Source: Pantoea stewartii subsp. stewartii
Lineage (GTDB): Bacteria; Pseudomonadota; Gammaproteobacteria; Enterobacterales; Enterobacteriaceae
Direction: 5' to 3'
Length of the DNA stretch: 48,589 nucleotides
Assembly (NCBI RefSeq): GCF_008801695.1
Contig: NZ_VZPF01000034.1
Span: 1 to 48,589 of the forward strand
The notes under the pieces: generated by a model
Seen by the model: only the letters and a program-made list of their open reading frames with translations
Told to the model about the DNA's origin: nothing
The model's database searches: none
Made by a program: the position numbers and the translations under genes
Part shown: positions 41,311-48,589 of the stretch, one piece after another
How positions within the stretch are numbered: the stretch's first letter is position 1
How the letters are laid out: each line of letters begins with the position of its first letter

Positions 41311-42510
41311 ATGGCCCTCAATTTGGACACACTCGGCTTATCGGCAACGGTAACCGCTGAGGGTATTAGTGCGCCCGATTACCAGACGATACTCGATACC
41401 CTGACGAGCTTTTTTCAGCAGATTTACGGTACTGATGTGTACATTGACCCGGACAGCAAGGACGGTCAGGTAGTGTCTCTTATGGCTTTGTCGATTCACG
41501 ATGCCAACAACACCGCCATTACTGTCTATAACAGTTTTTCCCCGGCCACAGCGATGCGCAGCGCGCTAACCAGCAATGTGAAAATTAACGGTATCGCGCG
41601 CAAAGCTGCGACGAATTCAACCGTTGATTTACTGCTGGCCGGGACCGCCGGGACGACCATCACGAACGGATCGGTTAAGGATAGCAATAATGTGATCTGG
41701 AACCTTCCGGTCACTGTTTCAATTGGTGTAGATGGTACTCTTACGGTAACGGCGACATGTGCTAACTCTGGCGCAGTGGCGGCGCTGGCCGGGACAATCA
41801 CCACCATTAACACGCCGACCCGTGGCTGGACATCGGTAACTAACCCAACAGCGGCCACAGTTGGTGAACCTGCGGAAAACGACACGCAATTGCGTCTCCG
41901 GCAGGGGCAGAGTGTCGCACTTCCATCCATCACTCCGTTTGAAGCTGTCGACGGTGCAATTGCCAATGTTGCTGGCGTGACACGTCACAAGCTATATGAA
42001 AACGATAAGGGCACAACGGACAGCAACGGGCTACCGCCACACTCTATTTCCGCCATTGTCGATGGCGGTGATGCAACCGAAATAGCCCAGGCGATCAGGG
42101 GAAATAAGGGGCAAGGGACCACTCCCTACGGGAAAACTATTGTCACGGTGCCGGATAAATACGGGAATCCTCATGATGTCGGCTTTTCACGGTCAACTGA
42201 TGTGCCGATTTACGGGCATATCACGCTGAAAGCCTTCACCGGTTACACGTCACAAATTGGTACGCAGATTCAGCAGGCTGTAGCGGATTACATCAACGGG
42301 CTGACAATCGGTGATTCGGTGCTGCTGAGCCGAATTTACTCCCCGGCGAACCTCGGCGTGGTGAGTGGTGGCAACGCACGCTTTTACGATATTACCGAAC
42401 TGCTGATCGGTAAATCTTCCGGCTCGGTTGCTGCGGCGAACGTTGATATCAGCTATGACGAATCAGCGTCCTGCAAGACCGAAAATATCGCTCTCACGGT
42501 GACGTCATGA
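41311..42510 (+). CDS. Baseplate wedge protein J
   Basis: 399 residues. Opening GLSATVTAEGISAPDYQTIL and the middle VGEPAENDTQLRLRQGQSVA with VAGVTRHKLYENDKG and HSISAIVDGGDATEIAQAIR are the baseplate_J domain. The C-terminal third has the usual HITLKAFTGYTSQIGTQIQQ. It forms wedge arms. One base after W and overlapping the next gene by four. Confidence 0.9.
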   Translation: MALNLDTLGLSATVTAEGISAPDYQTILDTLTSFFQQIYGTDVYIDPDSKDGQVVSLMALSIHDANNTAITVYNSFSPATAMRSALTSNVKINGIARKAATNSTVDLLLAGTAGTTITNGSVKDSNNVIWNLPVTVSIGVDGTLTVTATCANSGAVAALAGTITTINTPTRGWTSVTNPTAATVGEPAENDTQLRLRQGQSVALPSITPFEAVDGAIANVAGVTRHKLYENDKGTTDSNGLPPHSISAIVDGGDATEIAQAIRGNKGQGTTPYGKTIVTVPDKYGNPHDVGFSRSTDVPIYGHITLKAFTGYTSQIGTQIQQAVADYINGLTIGDSVLLSRIYSPANLGVVSGGNARFYDITELLIGKSSGSVAAANVDISYDESASCKTENIALTVTS

Positions 42511-43187
42511 GCAAATATACGGACAGGATCACCAACTACCACGCGACCAAGCCCAAATTCTTTGATCATGTTGACCTGAGTACCCGACCGCTTATCGATA
42601 TTTCCAAAAGCATGGGTAGCTTTATCCCTGCTTTCGATATTGATACGGCCGTCGGCGTCCAGCTCGATACGCTGGGGCTTTGGATCGGACGTAGTCGCAT
42701 CGTCAGCCAGCCGATCACCGGTGTCTATTTCAGCTGGGATACTGACGGGCTTGGATATGACCAGGGCGTCTGGCAGGGGCCGTATGACCCGGATTCGGGT
42801 TATACGTCACTTAGCGATGATACCTACCGAATCATTCTCAAGGCGAAAATCGCTATCAACAACTGGGACGGACGGAACGACTCGCTACCGCCGATTCTTG
42901 ACGCTGCGACGGACGGCTCCGGTCTGAAGATGCAGATCGTCGATAACCAGGATATGACGATTTCTGTCTGGGTATTCCCCGAGACAGATATTGCTGATGT
43001 GTCGCTCGAACTGATTGCCGCTATCAAGCAGGGCTATCTCACTGTTAAAGCCGCTGGCGTATGGGCCGGTGATGTTGAGACGCCTTCGATAGAAACACCA
43101 TCTGAAGGCTCTAAATTCTTTGGGTTTGATATGGATAACGAATACATCGCCGGATTTGATGACGGCGCTTGGGGGGTATTACTCTGA
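42507..43187 (+). CDS. Baseplate/tail protein (DUF2612)
   Basis: 226 residues. It begins DRITNYHATKPKFFDHVDLS with DTAVGVQLDTLGLWIGRSR, the mark of DUF2612, and later SLSDDTYRIILKAKIAINNW. It probably takes the place of gpI in connecting wedge and fibre. The end overlaps the fibre start (TGATG). Confidence 0.83.
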   Translation: MSKYTDRITNYHATKPKFFDHVDLSTRPLIDISKSMGSFIPAFDIDTAVGVQLDTLGLWIGRSRIVSQPITGVYFSWDTDGLGYDQGVWQGPYDPDSGYTSLSDDTYRIILKAKIAINNWDGRNDSLPPILDAATDGSGLKMQIVDNQDMTISVWVFPETDIADVSLELIAAIKQGYLTVKAAGVWAGDVETPSIETPSEGSKFFGFDMDNEYIAGFDDGAWGVLL

Positions 43188-43972
43188 TGGCAACAAACAA
43201 CTTTAAGGCGTTCGCGGTTGATCCTAATGCTAACGTCACATCGCAGACTGACTGGGAATCGCTCCCGGCGCTGCTGTCTGGCTTTACTTCAGGGAAGGCA
43301 TCCAGCGCCCAGGTGAACAAGGCGATTCGCCAGTCGACCACTATCGCTGCGATGGTGGGCCAGTTTATCGCGAACTCCGGCGTGGATGCGTTGGATAACG
43401 CTGATGTTAACGGTCTGGTGACTAAGTTCACTAACGCGCTTATGGCGAACCTCCGCTTGGGAGCAGGAGCGCCTGCTATTGGTATTCCGTTCTTCTGGCC
43501 GTCCTCGGCAATGCCCAATACCGTGATGCCCGAGTGGACTGACATGGTATTCCTCAAGTTCAACGGTGCGACGTTCTCGGCAACAACCTATCCGAAACTG
43601 GCGCTAGTTTTTCCGGGGTTAGCTCTGACTGAATCCCGCGGTGAATTTTTACGTATCTGGGATGACGGACGCGGCGTTGATAGTGGGCGAGCGTTGATGA
43701 GTGCGCAGGGGGATGCTATTCGAAATATTACCGGGACGTCAGCCATGTCCTTACAGACCGATTCGGGTTTTGGCTGGCTTGCTAATGCAAACTATAGCGG
43801 CGCCATGTCACCTCAGGTATTAAACGGCGGCGGCCGAGGTGCTACAACAGCCCAAAGTTCAGTTATCAATGGGAATCTCGGCATCAAATTTGATGCTTCT
43901 ACACAGGTTCCAACTGCGTCTGAAAACCGTCCACGTAACATCGCATTTAACTTTCTGGTAAGGGCAAAATAA
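43187..43972 (+). CDS. Tail fibre protein
   Basis: 261 residues. The first 60 residues (FKAFAVDPNANVTSQTDWES) attach to the baseplate; the rest contains the collar-like PFFWPSSAMPNTVMPEWTDM, followed by GEFLRIWDDGRG and the C-terminal SENRPRNIAFNFLVRAK common to many coliphage fibres. It is shorter than most fibres, so either a compact adhesin or a base for another. Binds the host surface. Followed by its assembly gene. Confidence 0.85.
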   Translation: MATNNFKAFAVDPNANVTSQTDWESLPALLSGFTSGKASSAQVNKAIRQSTTIAAMVGQFIANSGVDALDNADVNGLVTKFTNALMANLRLGAGAPAIGIPFFWPSSAMPNTVMPEWTDMVFLKFNGATFSATTYPKLALVFPGLALTESRGEFLRIWDDGRGVDSGRALMSAQGDAIRNITGTSAMSLQTDSGFGWLANANYSGAMSPQVLNGGGRGATTAQSSVINGNLGIKFDASTQVPTASENRPRNIAFNFLVRAK

Positions 43973-44559
43973 TGAAACCAGTTTTTGATGAAAACGGCCT
44001 GGCAACAGAACCGGGTGACATTCGTTGCTTTTATTACGATGCGGTGACCTCTGAATATACCGGCTGGTCCGATGAATATATTAACATCGGCGTGAGTATG
44101 CCCGGGGATTCAACTAATAAAGATCCGGGTGACGAGGTATCCGGGGAAGTCGCTGTATTCACTGATGGGGCATGGACGCAGAAAGAAGATCATCGTGGTG
44201 ACACCGTGTACTCGACCGACACCGGAGAAGAAAGCACAGTTGACTATATTGGCCCCGTTAAAGATGGTTACACCAGCCTTGCGCCCTCCGGACCGTACGA
44301 TAAATGGGATGGAGAGAAGTGGGTAACGGATACCGATGCTCAGCACGCCGCAGATGTGGAAGCAGCGAACCAGCATAAGCAGGCGTTGCTCGAACAGGCA
44401 GCTGTAGTGACGAGTGACTGGAAAACTGAGCTGACGCTGGGGATCATCAGCGATGAGGATAAGGCGAGCTTGATAGAATGGATGAACTACGTTAAAGCCG
44501 TGAAAGCGGTAGACACCTCAACTGCGCCCGATATTACCTGGCCGCCAGAACCTTCATAA
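43972..44559 (+). CDS. tfa: Tail fibre assembly protein
   Basis: 195 residues. The C-terminal DWKTELTLGIISDEDKASLI with EWMNYVKAVKAVDTSTAPDI and TWPPEP is the caudo_TAP signature (ending in W-P). The N-terminal half is variable, as normal. It folds the fibre tip and may remain on it. One-base overlap with the fibre gene. Confidence 0.9.
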   Translation: MKPVFDENGLATEPGDIRCFYYDAVTSEYTGWSDEYINIGVSMPGDSTNKDPGDEVSGEVAVFTDGAWTQKEDHRGDTVYSTDTGEESTVDYIGPVKDGYTSLAPSGPYDKWDGEKWVTDTDAQHAADVEAANQHKQALLEQAAVVTSDWKTELTLGIISDEDKASLIEWMNYVKAVKAVDTSTAPDITWPPEPS

Positions 44560-44669
44560 AGCAGGAGCTGCAGCCACGTCGTATGCAAGAACGGGCTGCA
44601 GTTGGCTCGCGATCGTTCGATAGTGCGAGTATTGAATGACTGCCAGCCGGCGGTGAGTTTACACGGTGA

Positions 44670-44918
44670 TTACTGAACAAACCAGTCGTCCGCATTCTCC
44701 CAGGCATCCTGCAAGGTTTCCTGCACAAATGCCTTTGCTTCATCTTTATCTGGAGCGCGGAGGACTGACAAACCATCATTGCTGGCCGACTTCACAATGA
44801 CCTCTACATCTTCATAGCGCTGGCTGACACGGCGCGTCATTTCCTGTTTTAATGCTTCGGTTGAGCCTTTCGGCATCTTGCCGATCTTCTCTTTAGCGAT
44901 GCTGATTTCGATAATCAT
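44670..44918 (-). CDS. DinI-like SOS protein
   Basis: 82 residues. [20 protein letters not shown] aligns with DinI, and the end [15 protein letters not shown] is its conserved tail. DinI binds RecA and moderates the SOS response; phage copies may tune induction. It is transcribed leftwards, convergent with the fibre gene. A LexA-type box lies 43 bases above its start. Confidence 0.9.
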   Translation of the reverse strand: MIIEISIAKEKIGKMPKGSTEALKQEMTRRVSQRYEDVEVIVKSASNDGLSVLRAPDKDEAKAFVQETLQDAWENADDWFVQ

Positions 44919-44960
44919 AATGGCACACCTATACTGGTTGGATACACATCAATTATTTAA

Positions 44961-44976
44961 CTGGTTATTCATACAG
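44961..44976. promoter_or_regulatory. LexA box upstream of the DinI-like gene
   Basis: CTGGTTATTCATACAG fits CTG-N10-CAG with an AT-rich middle and A/T-rich flanks (AACTG...CAGTG). It lies between the DinI-like gene and the phage-provided prfC start, so it may affect both. Confidence 0.7.
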
Positions 44977-45033
44977 TGTCAAGTGTGGGAGACGTCCATC
45001 AGCAGGTTCTGCTATGCTCAGGCGGCAGCAAAA

Positions 45034-45081
45034 TGTACAATCAGCGGCATGAATTTTTCTTTGTACATACCGTTGTACATA
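45034..45081. promoter_or_regulatory. TTGTACA repeats beside attR
   Basis: TGTACAA at 45034-45040 and two direct copies of TTGTACATA at 45061-45069 and 45073-45081, 12 bases apart. They match the cluster beside attL and lie 16-48 bases before the new prfC start. They may be arm sites and also influence prfC expression. Confidence 0.55.
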
Positions 45082-45096
45082 CTGGAATAAAAGAAC

Positions 45097-46686
45097 ATGA
45101 CAATGAGCCCCTATCTCGCAGAGGTAGCCAAACGAAGAACCTTTGCCATCATCTCGCACCCGGATGCCGGTAAAACCACCATCACCGAAAAAGTTCTGCT
45201 GTTCGGACAGGCTATCCAGACCGCCGGTACGGTAAAAGGCCGTGGCTCTAACCAGCACGCAAAATCCGACTGGATGGAGATGGAAAAGCAGCGTGGTATT
45301 TCGATTACTACCTCCGTTATGCAGTTTCCCTATCGTGACAGCCTGGTAAACCTGCTGGATACACCGGGGCACGAAGACTTCTCCGAGGATACCTATCGTA
45401 CGCTGACGGCGGTCGACTGCTGCCTGATGGTGATCGATGCGGCGAAAGGCGTCGAGGATCGTACCCGTAAGCTGATGGAAGTAACCCGTTTGCGCGATAC
45501 GCCGATCCTGACCTTTATGAACAAACTTGACCGTGATATCCGCGATCCGATGGAGTTGCTGGATGAAGTGGAAAGTGAGCTAAAAATTGCCTGCGCGCCC
45601 ATCACCTGGCCGATTGGCTGCGGCAAGCTGTTTAAAGGCGTTTACCATCTCTACAAGGACGAAACCTACCTGTATCAGACCGGTAAAGGTCACACGATTC
45701 AGGAAGTCCGCATCGTTAAGGGCCTGAACAACCCTGACCTCGATGCGGCCGTCGGGGAAGAGCTGGCCTCGCAGCTGCGTGACGAGCTGGAGCTGGTGCA
45801 GGGCGCATCACACGAGTTTGAACTGGACGCGTTTCTCAGCGGTCAGCTGTCGCCGGTGTTCTTCGGAACCGCACTGGGTAACTTCGGCGTAGATCATATG
45901 CTGGATGGCCTGGTGGCGTGGGCGCCGCGCCCTATGCCGCGCCAGACCGATACCCGCACCGTTGAAGCCAAAGAAGAGAAATTCACGGGCTTCGTGTTTA
46001 AAATTCAGGCCAACATGGACCCGAAACACCGTGACCGCGTGGCCTTTATGCGCGTCGTGTCGGGGCGTTATGAAAAAGGCATGAAGCTGCGTCAGGTCCG
46101 TACCGGCAAAGATGTAGTGATTTCGGATGCGTTGACCTTTATGGCGGGCGACCGTTCGCATGTGGAAGAAGCCTATCCGGGCGACATTATCGGCCTGCAT
46201 AACCACGGCACCATTCAGATCGGCGACACCTTTACGCAGGGTGAAAACATGAAGTTTACCGGGATTCCGAACTTCGCCCCCGAACTGTTCCGCCGTATCC
46301 GCCTGCGCGATCCGCTTAAGCAGAAACAGCTGCTGAAAGGATTAGTCCAGCTGTCGGAAGAGGGTGCAGTGCAGGTGTTCCGCCCGGTGCATAACAACGA
46401 CCTGATTGTCGGTGCGGTCGGTGTGCTGCAGTTTGACGTGGTGGTGGCGCGCCTGAAGAGCGAATACAACGTCGAAGCCATCTATGAGGCGATTAACGTG
46501 TCGACGGCGCGCTGGGTTGAATGCAAAGACGCCAAAAAATTTGAAGATTTCCAGCGTAAAAACGAGGTCAACCTCGCGCTGGATGGCGGCGATAATCTGA
46601 CCTATATCGCCCCAACAATGGTGAACCTGAACATCACTCAGGAGCGCTATCCTGACGTCATTTTCCGCAAAACCCGCGAGCACTAA
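45097..46686 (+). CDS. prfC: Peptide chain release factor 3, chimeric N-terminus from the phage
   Basis: 529 residues, full length. RF3 is the GTPase that removes RF1/RF2 from the ribosome after termination. G1 [10 protein letters not shown]3 DTPGHED and G4 NKLD are intact; the translation-factor domains follow to KTREH. The first ~20 codons ([20 protein letters not shown]) come from the phage side of attR and resemble E. coli (MTLSPYLQEVAKRR); the host start at 6081 reads MSNPFLEEVARRR. A promoter on phage DNA must drive it (candidate -10 TATGCT near 45013). The site before ATG is weak. Confidence 0.95.
   Translation: MTMSPYLAEVAKRRTFAIISHPDAGKTTITEKVLLFGQAIQTAGTVKGRGSNQHAKSDWMEMEKQRGISITTSVMQFPYRDSLVNLLDTPGHEDFSEDTYRTLTAVDCCLMVIDAAKGVEDRTRKLMEVTRLRDTPILTFMNKLDRDIRDPMELLDEVESELKIACAPITWPIGCGKLFKGVYHLYKDETYLYQTGKGHTIQEVRIVKGLNNPDLDAAVGEELASQLRDELELVQGASHEFELDAFLSGQLSPVFFGTALGNFGVDHMLDGLVAWAPRPMPRQTDTRTVEAKEEKFTGFVFKIQANMDPKHRDRVAFMRVVSGRYEKGMKLRQVRTGKDVVISDALTFMAGDRSHVEEAYPGDIIGLHNHGTIQIGDTFTQGENMKFTGIPNFAPELFRRIRLRDPLKQKQLLKGLVQLSEEGAVQVFRPVHNNDLIVGAVGVLQFDVVVARLKSEYNVEAIYEAINVSTARWVECKDAKKFEDFQRKNEVNLALDGGDNLTYIAPTMVNLNITQERYPDVIFRKTREH
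45151..45161. repeat. attR core
   Basis: Second copy of ATCTCGCACCC, inside prfC codons for ISHP. Right of it the host sequence continues with DAGKTT. Left of it the codons differ from the host copy at many positions but encode nearly the same residues. Confidence 0.85.
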
Positions 46687-46697
46687 TCGCGTTTTCA

Positions 46698-46722
46698 GGG
46701 CCATTCTCCCTGGGAATGGCCC
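46698..46722 (+). terminator. prfC terminator
   Basis: GGGCCATTC/GAATGGCCC stem with 7-base loop, just after the prfC stop, followed by GGTTT. The T-run is short, so efficiency is unsure. Confidence 0.6.
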
Positions 46723-46941
46723 GGTTTCCCACGATACAGAACCCTCCTAAAACACGCTTTTTCCTCGCTTTTGACGCACGATCAACCAATTACCCGAGCA
46801 AAGTGCCAAATCCCGACTATCCTTATTTCATCGGACGGTTAAAGAGACTTATTTCTCCATGCGTCCTGTGCCGCAGTAGCGTTGTTTGCTGCTCTTGCGC
46901 CCACAGTCTGGGGCGAATTAACAGATAGAAGGATGATATCG

Positions 46942-47556
46942 ATGCACACAACTAAGCTTACTAAAACATTAATGGCTGCAATGGTAGGTACCGCACTGTT
47001 AAGCGGAAACGTCTTTGCAGAAGAGTCCGCGTCTCAGAAAGCGTCACAAACCGCTGACAGCGCGGGCGCGAAAATCGACAGCTCAATGAAGAAAGTCGGT
47101 GGCTTTATGGACGACAGCGCGGTGACCGCGAAAGCGAAAGCGGCGCTGGTGGATGACGACTCGATTAAGAGCACCGATATTTCGGTCAAAACCCACAACG
47201 GCGTTGTGACGCTGAGCGGTTTCGTGACTTCACAAGACCAGGCGGAAAAAGCCGTGGCCGTGGTGAAGAAAGTGGAAGGCGTGAAATCCGTTAGTGACAA
47301 GCTGCACGTAAAAGACGTGAAAAAGCAGTCCATGAAAGGTTATGCCGGTGACGCTGCCACAACCAGCGAAATTAAAGCTAAGCTATTAGCAGATGACAAG
47401 GTTCCTTCACGTAACGTGAAAGTTGAAACCACCGACGGTGTGGTACAGCTCTCAGGTGAAGTGGCGAACCAGGCGCAGTCCGATCGTGCCGAGAGCATCG
47501 CGAAAGCTATCGAAGGCGTAAAAAGTGTTAAAAACGACCTGAAGGTCAAGTCTTAA
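46942..47556 (+). CDS. osmY: Periplasmic stress protein OsmY
   Basis: About 204 residues. A signal peptide ([20 protein letters not shown]...VFA) is followed by two BON domains ([20 protein letters not shown] and [20 protein letters not shown]). The second is nearly identical to E. coli OsmY. OsmY is a sigma-S dependent, osmotically induced periplasmic chaperone-like protein. Start chosen at 46942, since AGAAGG then lies 9 bases upstream; ATG 46933 is possible. CTATCCTTAT near 46816 could be a sigma-S -10. It follows prfC as in E. coli. Confidence 0.93.
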   Translation: MHTTKLTKTLMAAMVGTALLSGNVFAEESASQKASQTADSAGAKIDSSMKKVGGFMDDSAVTAKAKAALVDDDSIKSTDISVKTHNGVVTLSGFVTSQDQAEKAVAVVKKVEGVKSVSDKLHVKDVKKQSMKGYAGDAATTSEIKAKLLADDKVPSRNVKVETTDGVVQLSGEVANQAQSDRAESIAKAIEGVKSVKNDLKVKS

Positions 47557-47655
47557 CATGACTCCGTGCGGCCTCTGTCCGGGCCGCACAAATAAGAATA
47601 CCCATCCTGGGATGAAACAAGCAGTTCAATATTAAAAATGGTTAAGGAGAGGCTT

Positions 47656-47817
47656 ATGTTTCGTTGGGGCATTATTTTTCTGGTGATTGCACTGATCGCC
47701 GCTGCATTAGGTTTTGGTGGCCTGGCCGGTACCGCAGCATGGGCAGCGAAAGTCGTGTTCGTGGTGGGTATTATTCTGTTCCTCATCAGCTTGTTTACTG
47801 GCCGTAAAAAGCTATAG
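47656..47817 (+). CDS. ytjA: Small inner-membrane protein YtjA (DUF1328)
   Basis: 53 residues: [20 protein letters not shown], then [20 protein letters not shown] and [13 protein letters not shown]. Two membrane segments; the sequence is typical of DUF1328 and lies after osmY as in E. coli. AAGGAGAGG precedes ATG. The function is not known; it is often in stress-related operons. Confidence 0.92.
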   Translation: MFRWGIIFLVIALIAAALGFGGLAGTAAWAAKVVFVVGIILFLISLFTGRKKL

Positions 47818-47833
47818 CGATGACCCAGACAGG

Positions 47834-47858
47834 TTAACGCTGGCATAGTCAGCGTTAA
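47834..47858. terminator. Stem-loop after ytjA
   Basis: TTAACGCTG/CAGCGTTAA with a 7-base loop, 17 bases after the ytjA stop, without a T-run. A terminator or a transcript-stabilising hairpin. The remaining bases to 48005 hold no gene; the outer end of the IS630 remnant should lie here. Confidence 0.5.
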
Positions 47859-48005
47859 ACGGAGACCAGTTATTTGTCGCGAAAGGTAGTGTGAAGCAAA
47901 GGATGCTTCATATTCGCAACGAAGTGTTAAAAAGCGCAACGCTAATAGCACAATTAATGGACACTCTGACTGGTTCTCCGTGCTAAATAACTGATCCTAA
48001 TACCG

Positions 48006-48473
48006 CTACACTTTAGCCAGCCCATGTTTTCCCCCGGGGAATGGGCTGACGGTATTCATAAAGTGATGGACCTTTTTCAACAGTTGCCACATTGAACTGC
48101 ACTGGTGATTTCGGGTTATTGTCTCATGAAGCGCCTGCCACAACCGTTCGACATGATTGACCCACGGCGAGTAAATCGGCTGGTAAATGACCCTGAACTT
48201 TGGGTTTGCTTTCAGCCAGCGCAACGTTTCACGGCTTTTGTGGATGATGTAGTTATCTACAATGAGCGTAATCGTTTTTGCACGCCGGTATGTCGCCTTC
48301 AGATGTTTTAACAGTCTGATAAATAAGGATGAACCTTTACTGTTTCCACCAACGTAGCTGACTTTTCCCGTACCGCTGTGCAGCGCACCGGCAAGATAGT
48401 ACTTTTCATTCTGGCCCGGAGTGACAACTCGTTTTTGCTGCCCGCGTAACTGCCAGTCAGCAGTAAGCGTCAC
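48006..48473 (-). pseudogene. IS630-family transposase, C-terminal half only
   Basis: The readable part (ADWQLRGQQKRVVTPGQNEK, KTITLIVDNYIIHKSRETLR, SPWVNHVERLWQALHETITR) is the catalytic DDE core of IS630 elements of enterobacteria, with the D-N-Y and later Glu (NHVERLW). Full proteins have about 340 residues; here about 150 remain. The N-terminal half was cut off at 48462, where the repeated element end begins; the first codons (NVTLT) are from that element. Not functional alone. Confidence 0.9.
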
Positions 48474-48589
48474 ATTTAAACCGTCTGTGCAGCGGGCTCC
48501 GGTTCCGGGAAAATAGTGTCCATCATTTTTTAATGGACACTATCGCGTGAAACACCGGACATGGCTCCTTGAGGCGCTTCGCCTCCATT
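48463..48589. repeat. End of the repeated mobile element (inverted copy), right contig edge
   Basis: Exact inverted copy of 1-127, starting GTAAGCG at the IS630 remnant. The identity ends exactly at 127 bases on both sides. Confidence 0.7.

Larger units (their letters stand above)
6132..45161. mobile_element. Integrated temperate prophage in prfC, contractile-tail type with lambda-style control
   Basis: Bounded by the 11-base identity ATCTCGCACCC at 6132-6142 and 45151-45161, about 39.02 kb apart. It has a complete-looking set: integrase, excisionase-like protein, cI and cro with operators, replication helicase and primase, Q, holin, endolysin, spanins, terminase, portal, head, sheath, tube, tape measure, baseplate, fibre and fibre assembly. 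Tail sheath (DUF3383) and baseplate W/J proteins indicate a contractile tail. One early gene is interrupted by a G10 tract; otherwise I see no inactivating lesion, so it could be inducible. Confidence 0.95.

Noticed and set aside
1..48589. CRISPR array, tRNA or rRNA genes
   Set aside because: I saw no regularly spaced repeats with spacers, no tRNA-like cloverleaf with TTCGA arm, and no rRNA sequence. The prophage uses prfC and not a tRNA as its site.

Overview
The window is an assembled piece of an enterobacterial chromosome carrying one apparently near-complete integrated prophage. The host is probably a member of Erwiniaceae such as Pantoea or Erwinia. The reason is the C-terminal part of release factor 3 ([13 protein letters not shown]...), which to my memory looks more like Pantoea/Serratia than E. 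coli. ftnA, osmY and ytjA confirm Enterobacterales. The genus is an inference.

Layout. 1-127 and 48463-48589 are the same 127 bases in inverted orientation, the end of a repeated mobile element. Its terminus GTAAGCG fits the IS66 family, and the length equals a common assembler k-mer overlap. Next to it on the left lie a LacI-type regulator cut off by that element, an MFS sugar transporter and a frameshifted GH31 glycosidase. Then come ferritin ftnA, a pentapeptide-repeat protein and the leader and first codons of prfC. On the right lie the rest of prfC, osmY, ytjA and the C-terminal half of an IS630-type transposase, cut off by the same repeated end.

The prophage (about 39.0 kb, 6132-45161) sits inside codon ~20 of prfC. 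The 11-base identity ATCTCGCACCC marks both junctions. The phage supplies a replacement prfC start ([14 protein letters not shown]...), so RF3 is still made, with a phage-derived N-terminus and promoter. The original host start (MSNPFLEEVARRR...) is stranded at the left end as a 28-codon ORF. From left to right the phage has: integrase and excisionase-like protein; a leftward early operon of small proteins including an SPFH lipoprotein; a LexA-like cI repressor, cro and three matching operators (GTACC-N5-GGTAC); helicase, primase and Q antiterminator. Then follow a late accessory cassette (DUF115/GT42-like protein, GT9-like glycosyltransferase, methyltransferase), the lysis genes (holin, GH19 endolysin, Rz/Rz1), and an unexpected second tyrosine recombinase. 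The structural genes are terminase, portal, MuF, DUF2213 protease/scaffold, DUF2184 capsid, neck proteins, DUF3383 sheath, DUF3277 tube, tail chaperone with a -1 frameshift, tape measure and baseplate. Fibre and fibre-assembly genes and a LexA-boxed DinI-like gene complete it. So this is a temperate phage with a lambda-style control region and a contractile (myovirus-like) tail.

Parts that look least described are the three-gene sugar/methyl-transfer cassette between Q and holin, a pair of small exported cysteine-containing proteins inserted in the baseplate operon, the SPFH lipoprotein with a two-TM partner, and the second integrase. The repeated intergenic element around terminase-portal-MuF, and a G10 tract that breaks a conserved early gene, also stand out. 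All function statements come from reading motifs; no search was run.
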